64,000 bases of DNA, from the NCBI GenBank assembly GCA_902558545.1, contig CACEEJ010000001.1:1-64000 (forward strand), in the 5' to 3' direction. A program made the translations under genes and the position numbers. This document shows, piece by piece, positions 50,731-61,154 of this stretch. Under the pieces are notes generated by a model. It saw only the letters and a list, made by a program, of their open reading frames with translations, had not been told where the DNA came from and ran no database searches. Positions within the stretch are counted from its first letter, which is position 1, and every line of letters starts with the position of its first letter. The stretch is from an uncultured Pelagibacteraceae bacterium (GTDB taxonomy: Bacteria > Pseudomonadota > Alphaproteobacteria > Pelagibacterales > Pelagibacteraceae).

Positions 50731-53600
50731 TGTTACATAATTCACAAAAAGATTTTATTAGAAGACACATAGGTCCATCTGAGAAGGACCAAGAAAAAAT
50801 GCTTAAAGATCTTAACTTTAAGTCATTAGATGAATTTATTAATAGCACCATTCCAGAAAAAATTCAGTTTAAGGGTGAATTAAATATCGGTGAACCGAAC
50901 TCAGAATATGAAGCTTTAAGAAAATTAAAAGCAATTTCAAAAAAAAACCAAATTTACTCAAATTTTATAGGCATGGGTTATTATGGAACCTACACACCAT
51001 ATGTAATTTTAAGAAATATATTAGAAAATCCTGGATGGTACACATCATACACACCTTATCAGCCTGAAGTGGCACAAGGTAGATTAGAGATGCTATTAAA
51101 CTTTCAACAAATGATTGTTGATTTTACAGGAATGGATATAGCGAACGCGTCTTTACTTGATGAAGGAACAGCAGCTGCCGAAGCTATGGGTTTAAGTCAT
51201 AGACTTAATAAAAGTGATAGTAATTTAGTTTTTGTTTCAGAGAACTGCCACCCACAAACAATTGATGTTATTCAAACTAGAGCAGAGCCAATGGGTCTTA
51301 AAGTACTTGTTGGAAACGAGGATAAAGTTCTAGAGCAGTTAAAAGAAGATATTGTTTGCGGAGTTTTACAATATCCAGGAACTTTAGGTGATATTAAAGA
51401 TCCTAGTGAGGCCATAAGTAAAATTCATAAAAAAAATGGAAAAGCAATTTTAGTTTGTGATCTCCTTGCACTTTCTATGCTAAAAACACCAAGAGAGCTT
51501 GGAGCAGATATTGCAGTCGGTAGTTCCCAAAGATTTGGTATTCCAATGGGTTATGGAGGACCTCATGCAGCCTTTTTTGCAACAAAAGATGAATACAAAC
51601 GATCTATGCCAGGTAGAATTGTTGGGGTTTCAGTGGATAGGCATGGAAACCAGGCCTATAGATTGTCATTACAAACCAGAGAGCAACATATTAGAAGAGA
51701 CAAAGCTACAAGTAATATTTGTACTGCTCAAGCCTTACTAGCGATTGTTTCAGCAGCATATGCCATTTATCACGGCCCTGATGGAATTAAAAGTATTTCC
51801 GAAAGAGTATCTCAACTAGCAAAAAATTTTGCAGATAAAATAAAACAATCTGGATATGAATTATACTCAGATTATTTTTTTGATACTGTAACTATTATAA
51901 CCAAAGAAAAGACAGATCAGATTTTCAAAAATGCTTTAGACCAAAAAGTTAATATTAGAAAAGTAAATTCAGAGATGCTGGCTGTTTCTTTCGACGAAAG
52001 AAAAAATGTTTATAGAGTAAACCAACTACTAAAAATATTTAATGCTGCAGAGTCAATTAAAAAAGAGGATCCAACTGTTAGTTTACCAAATCTACCAAAA
52101 AATTTATTAAGAACTTCAAAATATTTAGAACACCCTGTTTTTAATTCATATCATTCAGAGACAGAAATGCTTAGATATCTTAAAAAGTTAGAGGATAAGG
52201 ATATAGCTCTTAATAGAACAATGATTGCTCTAGGTTCATGTACTATGAAATTAAATGCTACTGCAGAAATGATACCTATTTCGTGGAGAGAATTGGCTGA
52301 GCCCCACCCATTCGTACCTGTAGAACAGATGGAGGGATATAGAGAAATGTTCACAGATCTTAAAAATTGGTTAAGATCTATTACTGGTTTTTCTGGTGTT
52401 TCACTTCAGCCAAATGCGGGAGCCCAAGGTGAGTATGCTGGCTTAATGGTAATAAGAAAGTATCATTTAGATAGAGGGGATGAAAATAGAAATATATGTT
52501 TAATTCCAAGCTCAGCACATGGAACTAATCCAGCAAGTGCACAGATGGTTGGAATGAAAGTTGTCGTTGTTGATTGTGACAAAGAAGGAAATGTTGATTT
52601 TGAGGATTTAAAGAAAAAAGCAGAATTGCATTCAGACAATCTTGGTGCATTAATGGTAACTTACCCATCAACCCATGGCGTATTTGAGGAAAAAATTAAA
52701 GATATATGTGAAGTAATTCATGAACATGGTGGTCAAGTTTATATGGATGGAGCAAACCTAAACGCACTTGTTGGAGTTGCAAAACCAGGAAATTTTGGTC
52801 CTGATGTTTGTCATATAAATTTGCATAAAACATTTTGTATTCCACATGGTGGAGGAGGACCTGGAATGGGACCTATCGCATGTAAAAGACATTTACAAGT
52901 TTATCTGCCTAATCATCCAGTCGTAAAAGATTGTGGACCTGCAAGTGGAATAGGTGCCGTTTCAGCAGCTCCTTGGGGAAGCTCAAGTATTTTATCAATT
53001 TCTTGGATGTACATTAAGATGATGGGATCCGAAGGTGTAAAACTTGCAACACAAATTGCAATCCTAAATGCAAATTACATAGCAAATAGATTAAAAGACC
53101 ATTACCCAATTCTTTATAAAGGTTCAAATGGCAATGTTGCTCATGAGTGTATTATTGATATTAGATCAATTAAAAGCGAAACAGGTATTTCAGAAGAAGA
53201 TATAGCTAAAAGATTAATTGATTATGGATTTCATGCGCCAACAATGTCATGGCCAGTTGCTGGAACAATGATGATTGAACCAACAGAGAGTGAGAGTTTA
53301 TCTGAACTGGATAGATTTTGTGACACATTGATTAGCATTAAAGAGGAAATAGATATGGTTAAGTCAGGTAAGTTTGACAAAGTAGATAACCCTATTAAAA
53401 ATGCACCTCACACCGATATTGAATTAGCTTCAGATGAATGGAATCATAAATATTCAAGAGAGCAAGCTGCATATCCTGCAAAATTCTTAAAAGCAAATAA
53501 ATTTTGGCCTCCGGTTGCAAGAGTTGATAACGTGTATGGAGATAAAAATATTTTTTGTACTTGTCCAAGTATGGATGAGTTTAAAGAAGATGCAGCATAA
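50730..53600 (+). CDS. gcvP: Glycine dehydrogenase (P protein)
   Basis: FIRRHIGPSEKDQEKML, DEGTAAAEAM, NLHKTFCIPHGGGGPGMGPI, SWPVAGTMMIEPTESES. Confidence 0.98.
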   Translation: MLHNSQKDFIRRHIGPSEKDQEKMLKDLNFKSLDEFINSTIPEKIQFKGELNIGEPNSEYEALRKLKAISKKNQIYSNFIGMGYYGTYTPYVILRNILENPGWYTSYTPYQPEVAQGRLEMLLNFQQMIVDFTGMDIANASLLDEGTAAAEAMGLSHRLNKSDSNLVFVSENCHPQTIDVIQTRAEPMGLKVLVGNEDKVLEQLKEDIVCGVLQYPGTLGDIKDPSEAISKIHKKNGKAILVCDLLALSMLKTPRELGADIAVGSSQRFGIPMGYGGPHAAFFATKDEYKRSMPGRIVGVSVDRHGNQAYRLSLQTREQHIRRDKATSNICTAQALLAIVSAAYAIYHGPDGIKSISERVSQLAKNFADKIKQSGYELYSDYFFDTVTIITKEKTDQIFKNALDQKVNIRKVNSEMLAVSFDERKNVYRVNQLLKIFNAAESIKKEDPTVSLPNLPKNLLRTSKYLEHPVFNSYHSETEMLRYLKKLEDKDIALNRTMIALGSCTMKLNATAEMIPISWRELAEPHPFVPVEQMEGYREMFTDLKNWLRSITGFSGVSLQPNAGAQGEYAGLMVIRKYHLDRGDENRNICLIPSSAHGTNPASAQMVGMKVVVVDCDKEGNVDFEDLKKKAELHSDNLGALMVTYPSTHGVFEEKIKDICEVIHEHGGQVYMDGANLNALVGVAKPGNFGPDVCHINLHKTFCIPHGGGGPGMGPIACKRHLQVYLPNHPVVKDCGPASGIGAVSAAPWGSSSILSISWMYIKMMGSEGVKLATQIAILNANYIANRLKDHYPILYKGSNGNVAHECIIDIRSIKSETGISEEDIAKRLIDYGFHAPTMSWPVAGTMMIEPTESESLSELDRFCDTLISIKEEIDMVKSGKFDKVDNPIKNAPHTDIELASDEWNHKYSREQAAYPAKFLKANKFWPPVARVDNVYGDKNIFCTCPSMDEFKEDAA

Positions 53601-53606
53601 TAATTA

Positions 53607-54845
53607 ATGAAAATTGCTGTCGTTGGGTCAGGTATTTCTGGAATAAGTGCTGCTTATTATTTATCTAAAAAACATCATGTAGATCTTTTCGAAAGAGAAG
53701 ACCATTTTGGTGGACATTCTCATACTATAGATTTGTTTTTTGATGAAAAAAAAGTATCAGTTGATATTGGCTTTATTGTTTTTAATTTTCAAACTTATCC
53801 AAATTTAATTAATTTTTTTAAGGAAAATGATATTCAAATTGAAAAAAGCAACATGTCTTTTTCAGTTTCAGTAGATAATACGAAATTTGAATATTGTGGA
53901 AAAGGATTGAGTGGGATTTTCTGCAATAAATCAAATCTATTTAACATTGATTTCTTAAAAATGTTTTTTGATATAATTAAATTTTACAAAAAAAGTGATC
54001 AAGCAATCATATCCAATGATAAAATTACCTTAGGTGAATATTTAAAAATTAATAAATTGTCCAAAACATTTGTTGATTATCATATAATACCAATGGTATC
54101 TGCAATTTGGTCTATGCCCCCTTATGAAGCAAGCAAAATGCCAATTAGTTTTTTTCTTAGATTTTTCCAAAATCATGGTTTGTTTAGATTGAAAAATAGA
54201 CCACAGTGGTACACAGTAACCAATAGAAGCAGAACCTATGTTAGTAAAATAATTTCACAATTAAGTGGGGAACATTATAAAAATTATAAAGTTACAAAAA
54301 TAAAAAGAAAAATGTCAGGACTAGATTTATATTACGGTGGAGAAAGTGAATTTTTTGATTACGACAAGGTTATTTTGGCAACACATGCTGATGAAGCCTT
54401 AGAGATAATAGAAAATCCAACTGAGGATGAGAGAAATATTCTTTCGAATTTTAGCTACAAAGAAAATATAGCTTACATACATACAGATCAGCGTGCCATG
54501 CCAAAAAATAAAAAAGCTTGGTCTTCTTGGAATTCATCAATAGATGACAAGAATTTAGAGAAAAATTCAATAACCTACTGGTTAAATTTATTGCAAAATT
54601 TAAAGTGTGATGAAAATATTTTCTTAACACTAAATCCTTACTTCAATATTGATGAGAAAAAAATATTGAAAAAAGTAAAATTTACACATCCATATTACGA
54701 TCAAAAAGCATTAGATGCTCAATCAGAGCTTATTAAAATACAAAATCAAAAAGATTTACTTTTTTGTGGCAGTTATTTTGGTTACGGATTTCATGAAGAT
54801 GGAATAAAATCATCTCTTGAAATGCTGAAAAACCTTAATGATTAG
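53607..54845 (+). CDS. FAD/NAD(P)-dependent amine-oxidase-like oxidoreductase
   Basis: MKIAVVGSGISGISAAYYLSKKHHVDLFEREDHFGGHSHT; followed by DUF1365 and cfa. Confidence 0.88.
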   Translation: MKIAVVGSGISGISAAYYLSKKHHVDLFEREDHFGGHSHTIDLFFDEKKVSVDIGFIVFNFQTYPNLINFFKENDIQIEKSNMSFSVSVDNTKFEYCGKGLSGIFCNKSNLFNIDFLKMFFDIIKFYKKSDQAIISNDKITLGEYLKINKLSKTFVDYHIIPMVSAIWSMPPYEASKMPISFFLRFFQNHGLFRLKNRPQWYTVTNRSRTYVSKIISQLSGEHYKNYKVTKIKRKMSGLDLYYGGESEFFDYDKVILATHADEALEIIENPTEDERNILSNFSYKENIAYIHTDQRAMPKNKKAWSSWNSSIDDKNLEKNSITYWLNLLQNLKCDENIFLTLNPYFNIDEKKILKKVKFTHPYYDQKALDAQSELIKIQNQKDLLFCGSYFGYGFHEDGIKSSLEMLKNLND

Positions 54846-55602
54846 TTCTTGTATATATAATGGAAACGTAATCCATAAGAGATTTAAACCAAAGGAACAT
54901 TTTTTTAAATATAAAGTATTTTCACTTTTCATTGATCTATCAGAGTTAAATGAGCTTAATAATAAATTAAAATTTTTTTCATTAAATAAATTTAATCTTA
55001 TTAGTTTTTACGAAAAAGATCATGGTGACCGTGATGGGTCATCTCTTTTTGAGTGGGTAAAAAAAAATCTAATTAATAACGAAATCAGTACAGACAACAT
55101 AAAAGTTAAACTTTTATGCTATCCAAGAATATTTGGTTATGTTTTTAATCCACTAAGTATTTTTTTTGTATACGATAATAAAGATAATTTAATTTCTATA
55201 TTATATGAGGTTAAAAATACATTTGGTGAGCAACACACATATGTTTTTAAAGTTGAGGGACAAAATAAATTAATTCAAAATAATTGCTCAAAAAAATTTC
55301 ATGTTTCACCATTCATTGAAATGGATTGTAATTATTTTTTTAGAATATTAAATCCAGACCAGAAGTTGTCAGTTGTAATTGATCAATATGATCAAGAAGG
55401 AAAAATTCTTTTTGCATCTCAAGATGGTGAAAGATCTGCTTTGACAAGTAAAAACTTAATGAATTCTTATCTTAAACACCCTTTAATGACATTTAAAATT
55501 ATCTCTGCGATACATTTTGAAGCGTTTAAATTGTGGATTAAAGGAATTAAATTTATTAAGAAAAAATTTAAAATTAAAAATAACATAACAGTAGAAAATT
55601 AA
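54838..55602 (+). CDS. DUF1365 family protein
   Basis: YNGNVIHKRFKPKEHFFKYKVFSLFIDL, RIFGYVFNPLSIFFVYD, EVKNTFGEQHTY, KKFHVSPFIEMDCNYFFRI. Confidence 0.9.
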   Translation: MISSCIYNGNVIHKRFKPKEHFFKYKVFSLFIDLSELNELNNKLKFFSLNKFNLISFYEKDHGDRDGSSLFEWVKKNLINNEISTDNIKVKLLCYPRIFGYVFNPLSIFFVYDNKDNLISILYEVKNTFGEQHTYVFKVEGQNKLIQNNCSKKFHVSPFIEMDCNYFFRILNPDQKLSVVIDQYDQEGKILFASQDGERSALTSKNLMNSYLKHPLMTFKIISAIHFEAFKLWIKGIKFIKKKFKIKNNITVEN

Positions 55603-56780
55603 TGTTTTTAAATAACACTGCAGATAAATTAGTTTTTAAATTTCTTAATAAAATAAACAATGGTTATTTAGAGCTTACTACACATAACGGAAAAGTTTTA
55701 AAGTTTGGAAATCCAAATGAAAAATTACATGCAAATATCTTAATCAAAAAACCAGATTTTAATTATAATTTAATTAGAGGTGGTAGTATTGGATTTGCTG
55801 AAAGCTACATGAGAGGTGAATTTGAAACTGATAAATTATCAAATTTAATAGAATTAACTGCGAGAAATATAGAAGTGGTACATAAATTTTCAGGCCTTCT
55901 TGATTTTCCAATAATTAATTTTGTTAAAAATAAAATAATAAAAAATACAAAAAGTCGTAGTAAAGAAAATATTGCCAAGCATTACGATCTTGGTAATGAT
56001 TTTTTTTCTCTTTGGTTAGATGACACACTTACATACTCCAGTGCTATTTTTGATGATAAATCAAAAAATCTTTCTGATGCTCAAAATAACAAATATCAAA
56101 AATTAATTGATCTAATTAAACCAAATAATGGTGACAAAGTTTTAGAAATAGGATGTGGTTGGGGAGGTTTTGCTGAGTATCTAGGTAAAAAATACGATGT
56201 TAAGCTAGACTGTATTACGATATCAAAAAAACAATTTGAATACGCAAAAGAAAGAATTTTTAATTGTGGATTAAACGAAAAAGTTAATATTGAAATAAAG
56301 GATTACAGAGATCTTAAAGGCAAATACAATTCAATTGCTTCAATAGAGATGATAGAGGCTGTTGGTCAAAATTATTTAGAAGGATATTTTAAAACTATAA
56401 AGAATAACTTATCTGACGGTGGAAAAGCTGCTATTCAAGCAATTACTATCGATGATAGGTTGTTTGATAGATACAAAAACAAACAAGATTTTATTCAAAA
56501 ATATATTTTTCCCGGTGGTTTTTTACCAAATAAAAATAGTATTAATCGTTATGTTTCTGATAACGGTTTAACTATAAATTCATATATTTCTTATGCTGAC
56601 CATTATGCAAATACATTGGCTATATGGAGAAATGAATTTTTAAAAAAATGGGATTTAATAAAAAATCAAGGTTTTGATTTAACATTTAAAAGAATGTGGG
56701 AGTTTTACCTTTCTTATTGCGAAGCTGGATTTAAGTCAAAAAATATTGATCTGATACAATTTTCAATGCAAAACAAATAA
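55602..56780 (+). CDS. cfa: Cyclopropane-fatty-acyl-phospholipid synthase family methyltransferase
   Basis: AKHYDLGNDFFSLWLDDTLTYSSAIF, VLEIGCGWGGFAEY, SIEMIEAVGQNY, QKYIFPGGFLPN. Confidence 0.95.
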   Translation: MFLNNTADKLVFKFLNKINNGYLELTTHNGKVLKFGNPNEKLHANILIKKPDFNYNLIRGGSIGFAESYMRGEFETDKLSNLIELTARNIEVVHKFSGLLDFPIINFVKNKIIKNTKSRSKENIAKHYDLGNDFFSLWLDDTLTYSSAIFDDKSKNLSDAQNNKYQKLIDLIKPNNGDKVLEIGCGWGGFAEYLGKKYDVKLDCITISKKQFEYAKERIFNCGLNEKVNIEIKDYRDLKGKYNSIASIEMIEAVGQNYLEGYFKTIKNNLSDGGKAAIQAITIDDRLFDRYKNKQDFIQKYIFPGGFLPNKNSINRYVSDNGLTINSYISYADHYANTLAIWRNEFLKKWDLIKNQGFDLTFKRMWEFYLSYCEAGFKSKNIDLIQFSMQNK

Positions 56781-56785
56781 AAATA

Positions 56786-57346
56786 ATGGAGATATTTATG
56801 CGACATATAAAAATAATTAAGTCAATTTCATTGATAATTTCATTATTCTTAATTACAAGTTGCTCAAATAATAGCGCTATGAAACCAGAAGACTTTAAAA
56901 ACAAAGAACCAAGATTAATTATTGAGGAATACTTATCTGGCAATGTTAAGGCTTGGGGTGTTCTACAAAATAGATCAGGAAAAGTTACAAGACAATTTTC
57001 TGCAGATTTAAATGGAACCTGGAATGGAAAGCAATTAATTCTTAAAGAAAAATTTAATTGGGATGATGGCGAAGTTCAAGACCGAGAATGGACAATAAAT
57101 AAAATTGATGAGCATAATTATGAAGGAACAGCAGGAGATGTTGTAGGTAAAGCAATAGGATATTCTTACGGACCAGCGTTTAAATTTGAATATGTTTTAT
57201 TAGTTCCGGTTAAAGGTAAAGAATTAAAAATAACTTTCGATGATTGGATTTTTAAACAGGATGATAGAGTTGCAATTAATAGAGCTACAATGACTAAATT
57301 TGGTTTTAAAGTAGCTGAATTGACAGTTGTATTTGTAAAAGATTAA
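56786..57346 (+). CDS. DUF3833 family lipoprotein
   Basis: Lipobox LITSC; DUF3833-like core WGVLQNRSGKVTRQFSADLNGTW...DDGEVQDREWTI. Confidence 0.85.
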   Translation: MEIFMRHIKIIKSISLIISLFLITSCSNNSAMKPEDFKNKEPRLIIEEYLSGNVKAWGVLQNRSGKVTRQFSADLNGTWNGKQLILKEKFNWDDGEVQDREWTINKIDEHNYEGTAGDVVGKAIGYSYGPAFKFEYVLLVPVKGKELKITFDDWIFKQDDRVAINRATMTKFGFKVAELTVVFVKD

Positions 57347-58105
57347 CTATTTTTTTTGATATTTCGTTAGTTTTCCAACTAAACCAAAATAAATTTTACT
57401 CGGTAAAAAACTTAATAGTTTTAATGTAATTGTAAGTGATTTTGGAAAATGAATTTCAAATATATTTTTGTTAACTAAACCCTCATAAATTTGATCTGCA
57501 GCATACTCAGGAGTTTTTAAAAAAGGCATTTTAAAATCATTTTTATCTGTCATTGGTGTTTTAATAAAACCAGGAGACACTAAACAAACACGTACATTGT
57601 ATCTTTTAAAATCAAAATACAAACTTTCAGCTAAGTTATTTAATGCAGATTTAGATGGCCCATATCCAGTTGAATTAGGTAACCCTCTATATCCTGCAAT
57701 TGACGAAACAATAGTAATTATACCATTTTTTTTATCTCTAAAGTATTGTTCAACTGCTTTGATGCTATTCACAGTTCCAAAAAAATTTACTTTAAAAACA
57801 TCTTCCATTTGATCGATATCTATATCTTTTTCTTTTTTGGGATCCCATGTTCCAGTTGAAAAAAAACAAATATCTATATTTTCATATTTGTTTTTAATTT
57901 CGTTAAATACTTCTTTGCACTTTTCTTTATCTGTTACGTCTAAAGGAAAACTTGAAATATTTTCATAAGAATTTGAAAGCTCATTTAGTAATTCAGCTCT
58001 TCTTGCAGATATAGCAACGTTCCATCCCTTACTTGCAAATTTAATTGCTAAAGCTTTTCCAATGCCAGTACTACCGCCAGTAATCCAAATAGTTTTTTTA
58101 CTCAT
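57347..58105 (-). CDS. Short-chain dehydrogenase/reductase
   Basis: TIWITGGSTGIGKALAIKFASKGW, YGPSKSALNNLAESL. Confidence 0.93.
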   Translation of the reverse strand: MSKKTIWITGGSTGIGKALAIKFASKGWNVAISARRAELLNELSNSYENISSFPLDVTDKEKCKEVFNEIKNKYENIDICFFSTGTWDPKKEKDIDIDQMEDVFKVNFFGTVNSIKAVEQYFRDKKNGIITIVSSIAGYRGLPNSTGYGPSKSALNNLAESLYFDFKRYNVRVCLVSPGFIKTPMTDKNDFKMPFLKTPEYAADQIYEGLVNKNIFEIHFPKSLTITLKLLSFLPSKIYFGLVGKLTKYQKK

Positions 58106-58113
58106 TTTTTGTT

Positions 58114-58596
58114 ATGTATATATCTAACATGTTTAAAAATAAATTTTTAACATTTATATTGTTTCTTGCTATTACATTCTCTGCTTCATTGATTGGCGGT
58201 TTAGCTACGGTTACTTTTAAAGAGCCATGGTACTCATTACTAAATAAACCATCATTTAATCCACCGGATTGGATATTCGGACCTGTTTGGACGAGCTTGT
58301 ATACATTGATGACAGTTGCAATATGGCTTTACTGGCATACAAAAAATAGAGATATGAATACTGTTTATATTTATTTTATCCATTTAGTATTCAATACAAC
58401 TTGGAGTGTAGTTTTTTTTGTTTTTCAAAATATGGTTCTAGCACTTTTGTTATTAATCATACTAATAGCATTGATAATCAATCTCATTTTAAGGTTTAAA
58501 CGCGTCAAGATGTTGAGTGCCTACCTAATGATTCCATATTTACTTTGGTGTAGCTTTGCACTAATTCTGAATACAAGCTTGATTATGTTAAATTAA
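58114..58596 (+). CDS. TspO/MBR family protein
   Basis: PWYSLLNKPSFNPPDWIFGPVWTSLYTLMTVAIWL, FNTTWSVVFF, five TM segments. Confidence 0.92.
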   Translation: MYISNMFKNKFLTFILFLAITFSASLIGGLATVTFKEPWYSLLNKPSFNPPDWIFGPVWTSLYTLMTVAIWLYWHTKNRDMNTVYIYFIHLVFNTTWSVVFFVFQNMVLALLLLIILIALIINLILRFKRVKMLSAYLMIPYLLWCSFALILNTSLIMLN

Positions 58597-58598
58597 AT

Positions 58599-59702
58599 AT
58601 GGATGATGTTGTAGTAATTGGTGGTGGAATAATAGGTGCGGCAACTGCTTATTTTTTATCCAAAGAGGGTAGAAAAGTTAAGGTTATTGAAAGAGATCCT
58701 ACTTATAAAACAGCTTCATTCCCATTATCTCTAGGTGGTTTTAGAAGACAATTTTTCCAAAAAGAAAATATTTTATTAGGAAAATTTGCAAGAGAATTTA
58801 TTTTTCAAATACCAGAATTATTAAAAACAGAAAAAAATCCTAATCCAACAGCTAGCATGGTAACCAATGGATATCTTTTAATGTTTGGTCCTGAACATGC
58901 TGAAGAACAATATAGAGCATTAGAAAATCATAAAGAATGCGATGCAGGAACAAAAAATATTAAAGGGTCAGAATTATCCAAGGTCTTTCCTTATGTGAAT
59001 AGTGAAGGGATAGAGACAGCAACTTATACGGATAATCAAAGTGAAGGATGGATTGATCCATTTATGTTTCATAGCGCACTTAAAAGTAAAGCAATAGAGC
59101 TTGGAGCAGAATTTATTAAAGGTGATGTAAAAAGTATCTCAGAAATAAATGCTAAAACAATTGTTTCAGCGGCTGGTTGTTGGACAAAAGAATTGTTAGA
59201 AGATATTCCTGTTGTTCCTCAAAAGCATACCGTGTTTAGAGTAAAATGCCCAACATATATAAAAGAGATGCCATTAAGTGGAGACTTAACAACTGGTGTT
59301 TATTGGAGACCAGAAGGTGGGGAATATTTAGCAGGATCACCTATTTCTGTATTTGATGCAAATGATTTGGAACCAGCTTGGAATGATTTTGAGGAATTAG
59401 TTTGGCCAGCTCTTGCAAAGAGAATACCTGCCTTTGAAGAATTGAAGTTAACTGGTGGATGGGCAGGTTACTATGATTGTAATAGATTAGATAATAATGC
59501 AGTTGTTGGTAAGCATCCAAAATATGATAATGTTTACATGGCTTCTGGATTTACAGGCCGGGGATTAATGCAGGCTCCAGGTATCGGTAGAGCCTTAACT
59601 GAATTAATCACAACAGGATCATACCAAACAATTGATATAAGTGATTTTGCAGTTGAGAGAGTTTTGGGTAAAACTGCTAGGCCAGAGCCCTACGTTTTAT
59701 AA
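58599..59702 (+). CDS. FAD-dependent oxidoreductase (DAO family)
   Basis: DVVVIGGGIIGAATAYFLSKEGRKVKVIERDPTYKTASFPLSLGGFRRQF ... YMASGFTGRGLMQAPGIGRALTELI. Confidence 0.88.
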   Translation: MDDVVVIGGGIIGAATAYFLSKEGRKVKVIERDPTYKTASFPLSLGGFRRQFFQKENILLGKFAREFIFQIPELLKTEKNPNPTASMVTNGYLLMFGPEHAEEQYRALENHKECDAGTKNIKGSELSKVFPYVNSEGIETATYTDNQSEGWIDPFMFHSALKSKAIELGAEFIKGDVKSISEINAKTIVSAAGCWTKELLEDIPVVPQKHTVFRVKCPTYIKEMPLSGDLTTGVYWRPEGGEYLAGSPISVFDANDLEPAWNDFEELVWPALAKRIPAFEELKLTGGWAGYYDCNRLDNNAVVGKHPKYDNVYMASGFTGRGLMQAPGIGRALTELITTGSYQTIDISDFAVERVLGKTARPEPYVL

Positions 59703-59703
59703 A

Positions 59704-61149
59704 TTAAGTTCCACAAAAAGTTTGATATTTTTCGTTACTCGATGGAGCAGGTGTTTGATATTCTTCAATATTATTCTGATTGTCATAAGGATTTTTTAAA
59801 ATAGCTAATAACTTTTTCATTTTATCTAAACTTCCTTTGTCAGCTTCAGCTAAAGCTTCTTCTACTTTATGATTTCTAGGAATTACAATTGGATTATTTG
59901 ATTTCATAAGTTTGCTTTGTTTTTCCTTAGTTGAATTATTTAACTCAGATCTTTTTTTCCATTCATTTTTCCAATCGATAAAATCATTATTTTTATAAAT
60001 TTCATCAGAATTAATATCCATTAGATTACAAAAAGTATTTGTGTAATCTGCTTTATTTTTTTCCATCCAATTAAACAAATCATTAATTAATTTTTCATCA
60101 TTTTTATCCTCACCAAATAGACCTAGTTTATCTCTCATCATATTTAACCATTTATCTTGATAAATATTTTGGAAATTGTCTATTAAATCTGTTGCTAATT
60201 TAATTGCAGTATCTTCATCTTTATCAATTAGAGGGATTAGGCATTCTGCAAATCTTGCTAAATTCCACTTTGTAATTGGTGGTTGATTAGAAAAAGCATA
60301 TCTCCCAAATTTATCGATTGAGCTAAATACAGTTTTTGGATCATAATGATCCATAAATGCACAAGGACCATAATCAATGGTTTCACCTGAAATTGCCATG
60401 TTATCAGTATTCATTACCCCGTGAATAAATCCAACTCTCATCCAATTGATTACTAGCTGGCATTGCTTTTCCATTACAAGATTTAATAAGTCTAAAGCTT
60501 TTGAGTTTGATGTTTTAATTTCTGGATAATGTCTGTTTATTGTGTAGTCGACTAAAGTATTTAAATTTTCAATGTTTTGAGTTGCAGCTATATATTGAAA
60601 TGTTCCAACCCGAAGATGACTTGATGCAACTCTTGTTAATATAGCACCCTGTAAGAGATTTTCTCTTACAACTTTTTCTCCTGTTTTGACTACAGCAAGG
60701 CTTCTTGTAGTTGGAATATTTAATGAATGTATTGCTTCACTGATAATATATTCTCTAAGCATAGGTCCTAATGCAGCACGTCCGTCACCACCTCTAGAGA
60801 AAGAAGTTCTTCCCGAGCCTTTAAACTGAATATCAAAACGATTGTCATTGTTAACTAAATGCTCACCCAATAAAACTGCTCTACCATCCCCCAACATAGT
60901 AAAGTGTCCAAATTGATGACCTGCATATGCTTGTGCAATGGTATTGGTTTCTTCTGGTATGGAGTTTCCAGAAAATATTTCTGCTAATTTTTTTTTGTCT
61001 ATTTTTGAAAAATCTAAATTTAAATTAGATGCTAGTTCATCATTTAAAATTACTAATTCAGGATCATGAACAGGAGTTGGTTTAATATTTTCTTTAAAAG
61101 TATTTGATAACTTTGAATATGTATTATCAAAATGCCAACCAATGGTCAT
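59704..61149 (-). CDS. selO: SelO/YdiU family pseudokinase (protein AMPylase)
   Basis: AQAYAGHQFGHFTMLGDGRAVLLGEHL, QFKGSGRTSFSRGGDGRAALGPMLREYIISEA, VGFIHGVMNTDNMAISGETIDYGPCAFMD. Confidence 0.93.
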   Translation of the reverse strand: MTIGWHFDNTYSKLSNTFKENIKPTPVHDPELVILNDELASNLNLDFSKIDKKKLAEIFSGNSIPEETNTIAQAYAGHQFGHFTMLGDGRAVLLGEHLVNNDNRFDIQFKGSGRTSFSRGGDGRAALGPMLREYIISEAIHSLNIPTTRSLAVVKTGEKVVRENLLQGAILTRVASSHLRVGTFQYIAATQNIENLNTLVDYTINRHYPEIKTSNSKALDLLNLVMEKQCQLVINWMRVGFIHGVMNTDNMAISGETIDYGPCAFMDHYDPKTVFSSIDKFGRYAFSNQPPITKWNLARFAECLIPLIDKDEDTAIKLATDLIDNFQNIYQDKWLNMMRDKLGLFGEDKNDEKLINDLFNWMEKNKADYTNTFCNLMDINSDEIYKNNDFIDWKNEWKKRSELNNSTKEKQSKLMKSNNPIVIPRNHKVEEALAEADKGSLDKMKKLLAILKNPYDNQNNIEEYQTPAPSSNEKYQTFCGT

Positions 61150-61154
61150 TTTAA

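Noticed and set aside
51499-51741. 80-aa same-strand, different-frame ORF inside gcvP
   Set aside because: Out-of-frame reading of a highly conserved gcvP region; no sign of dual coding
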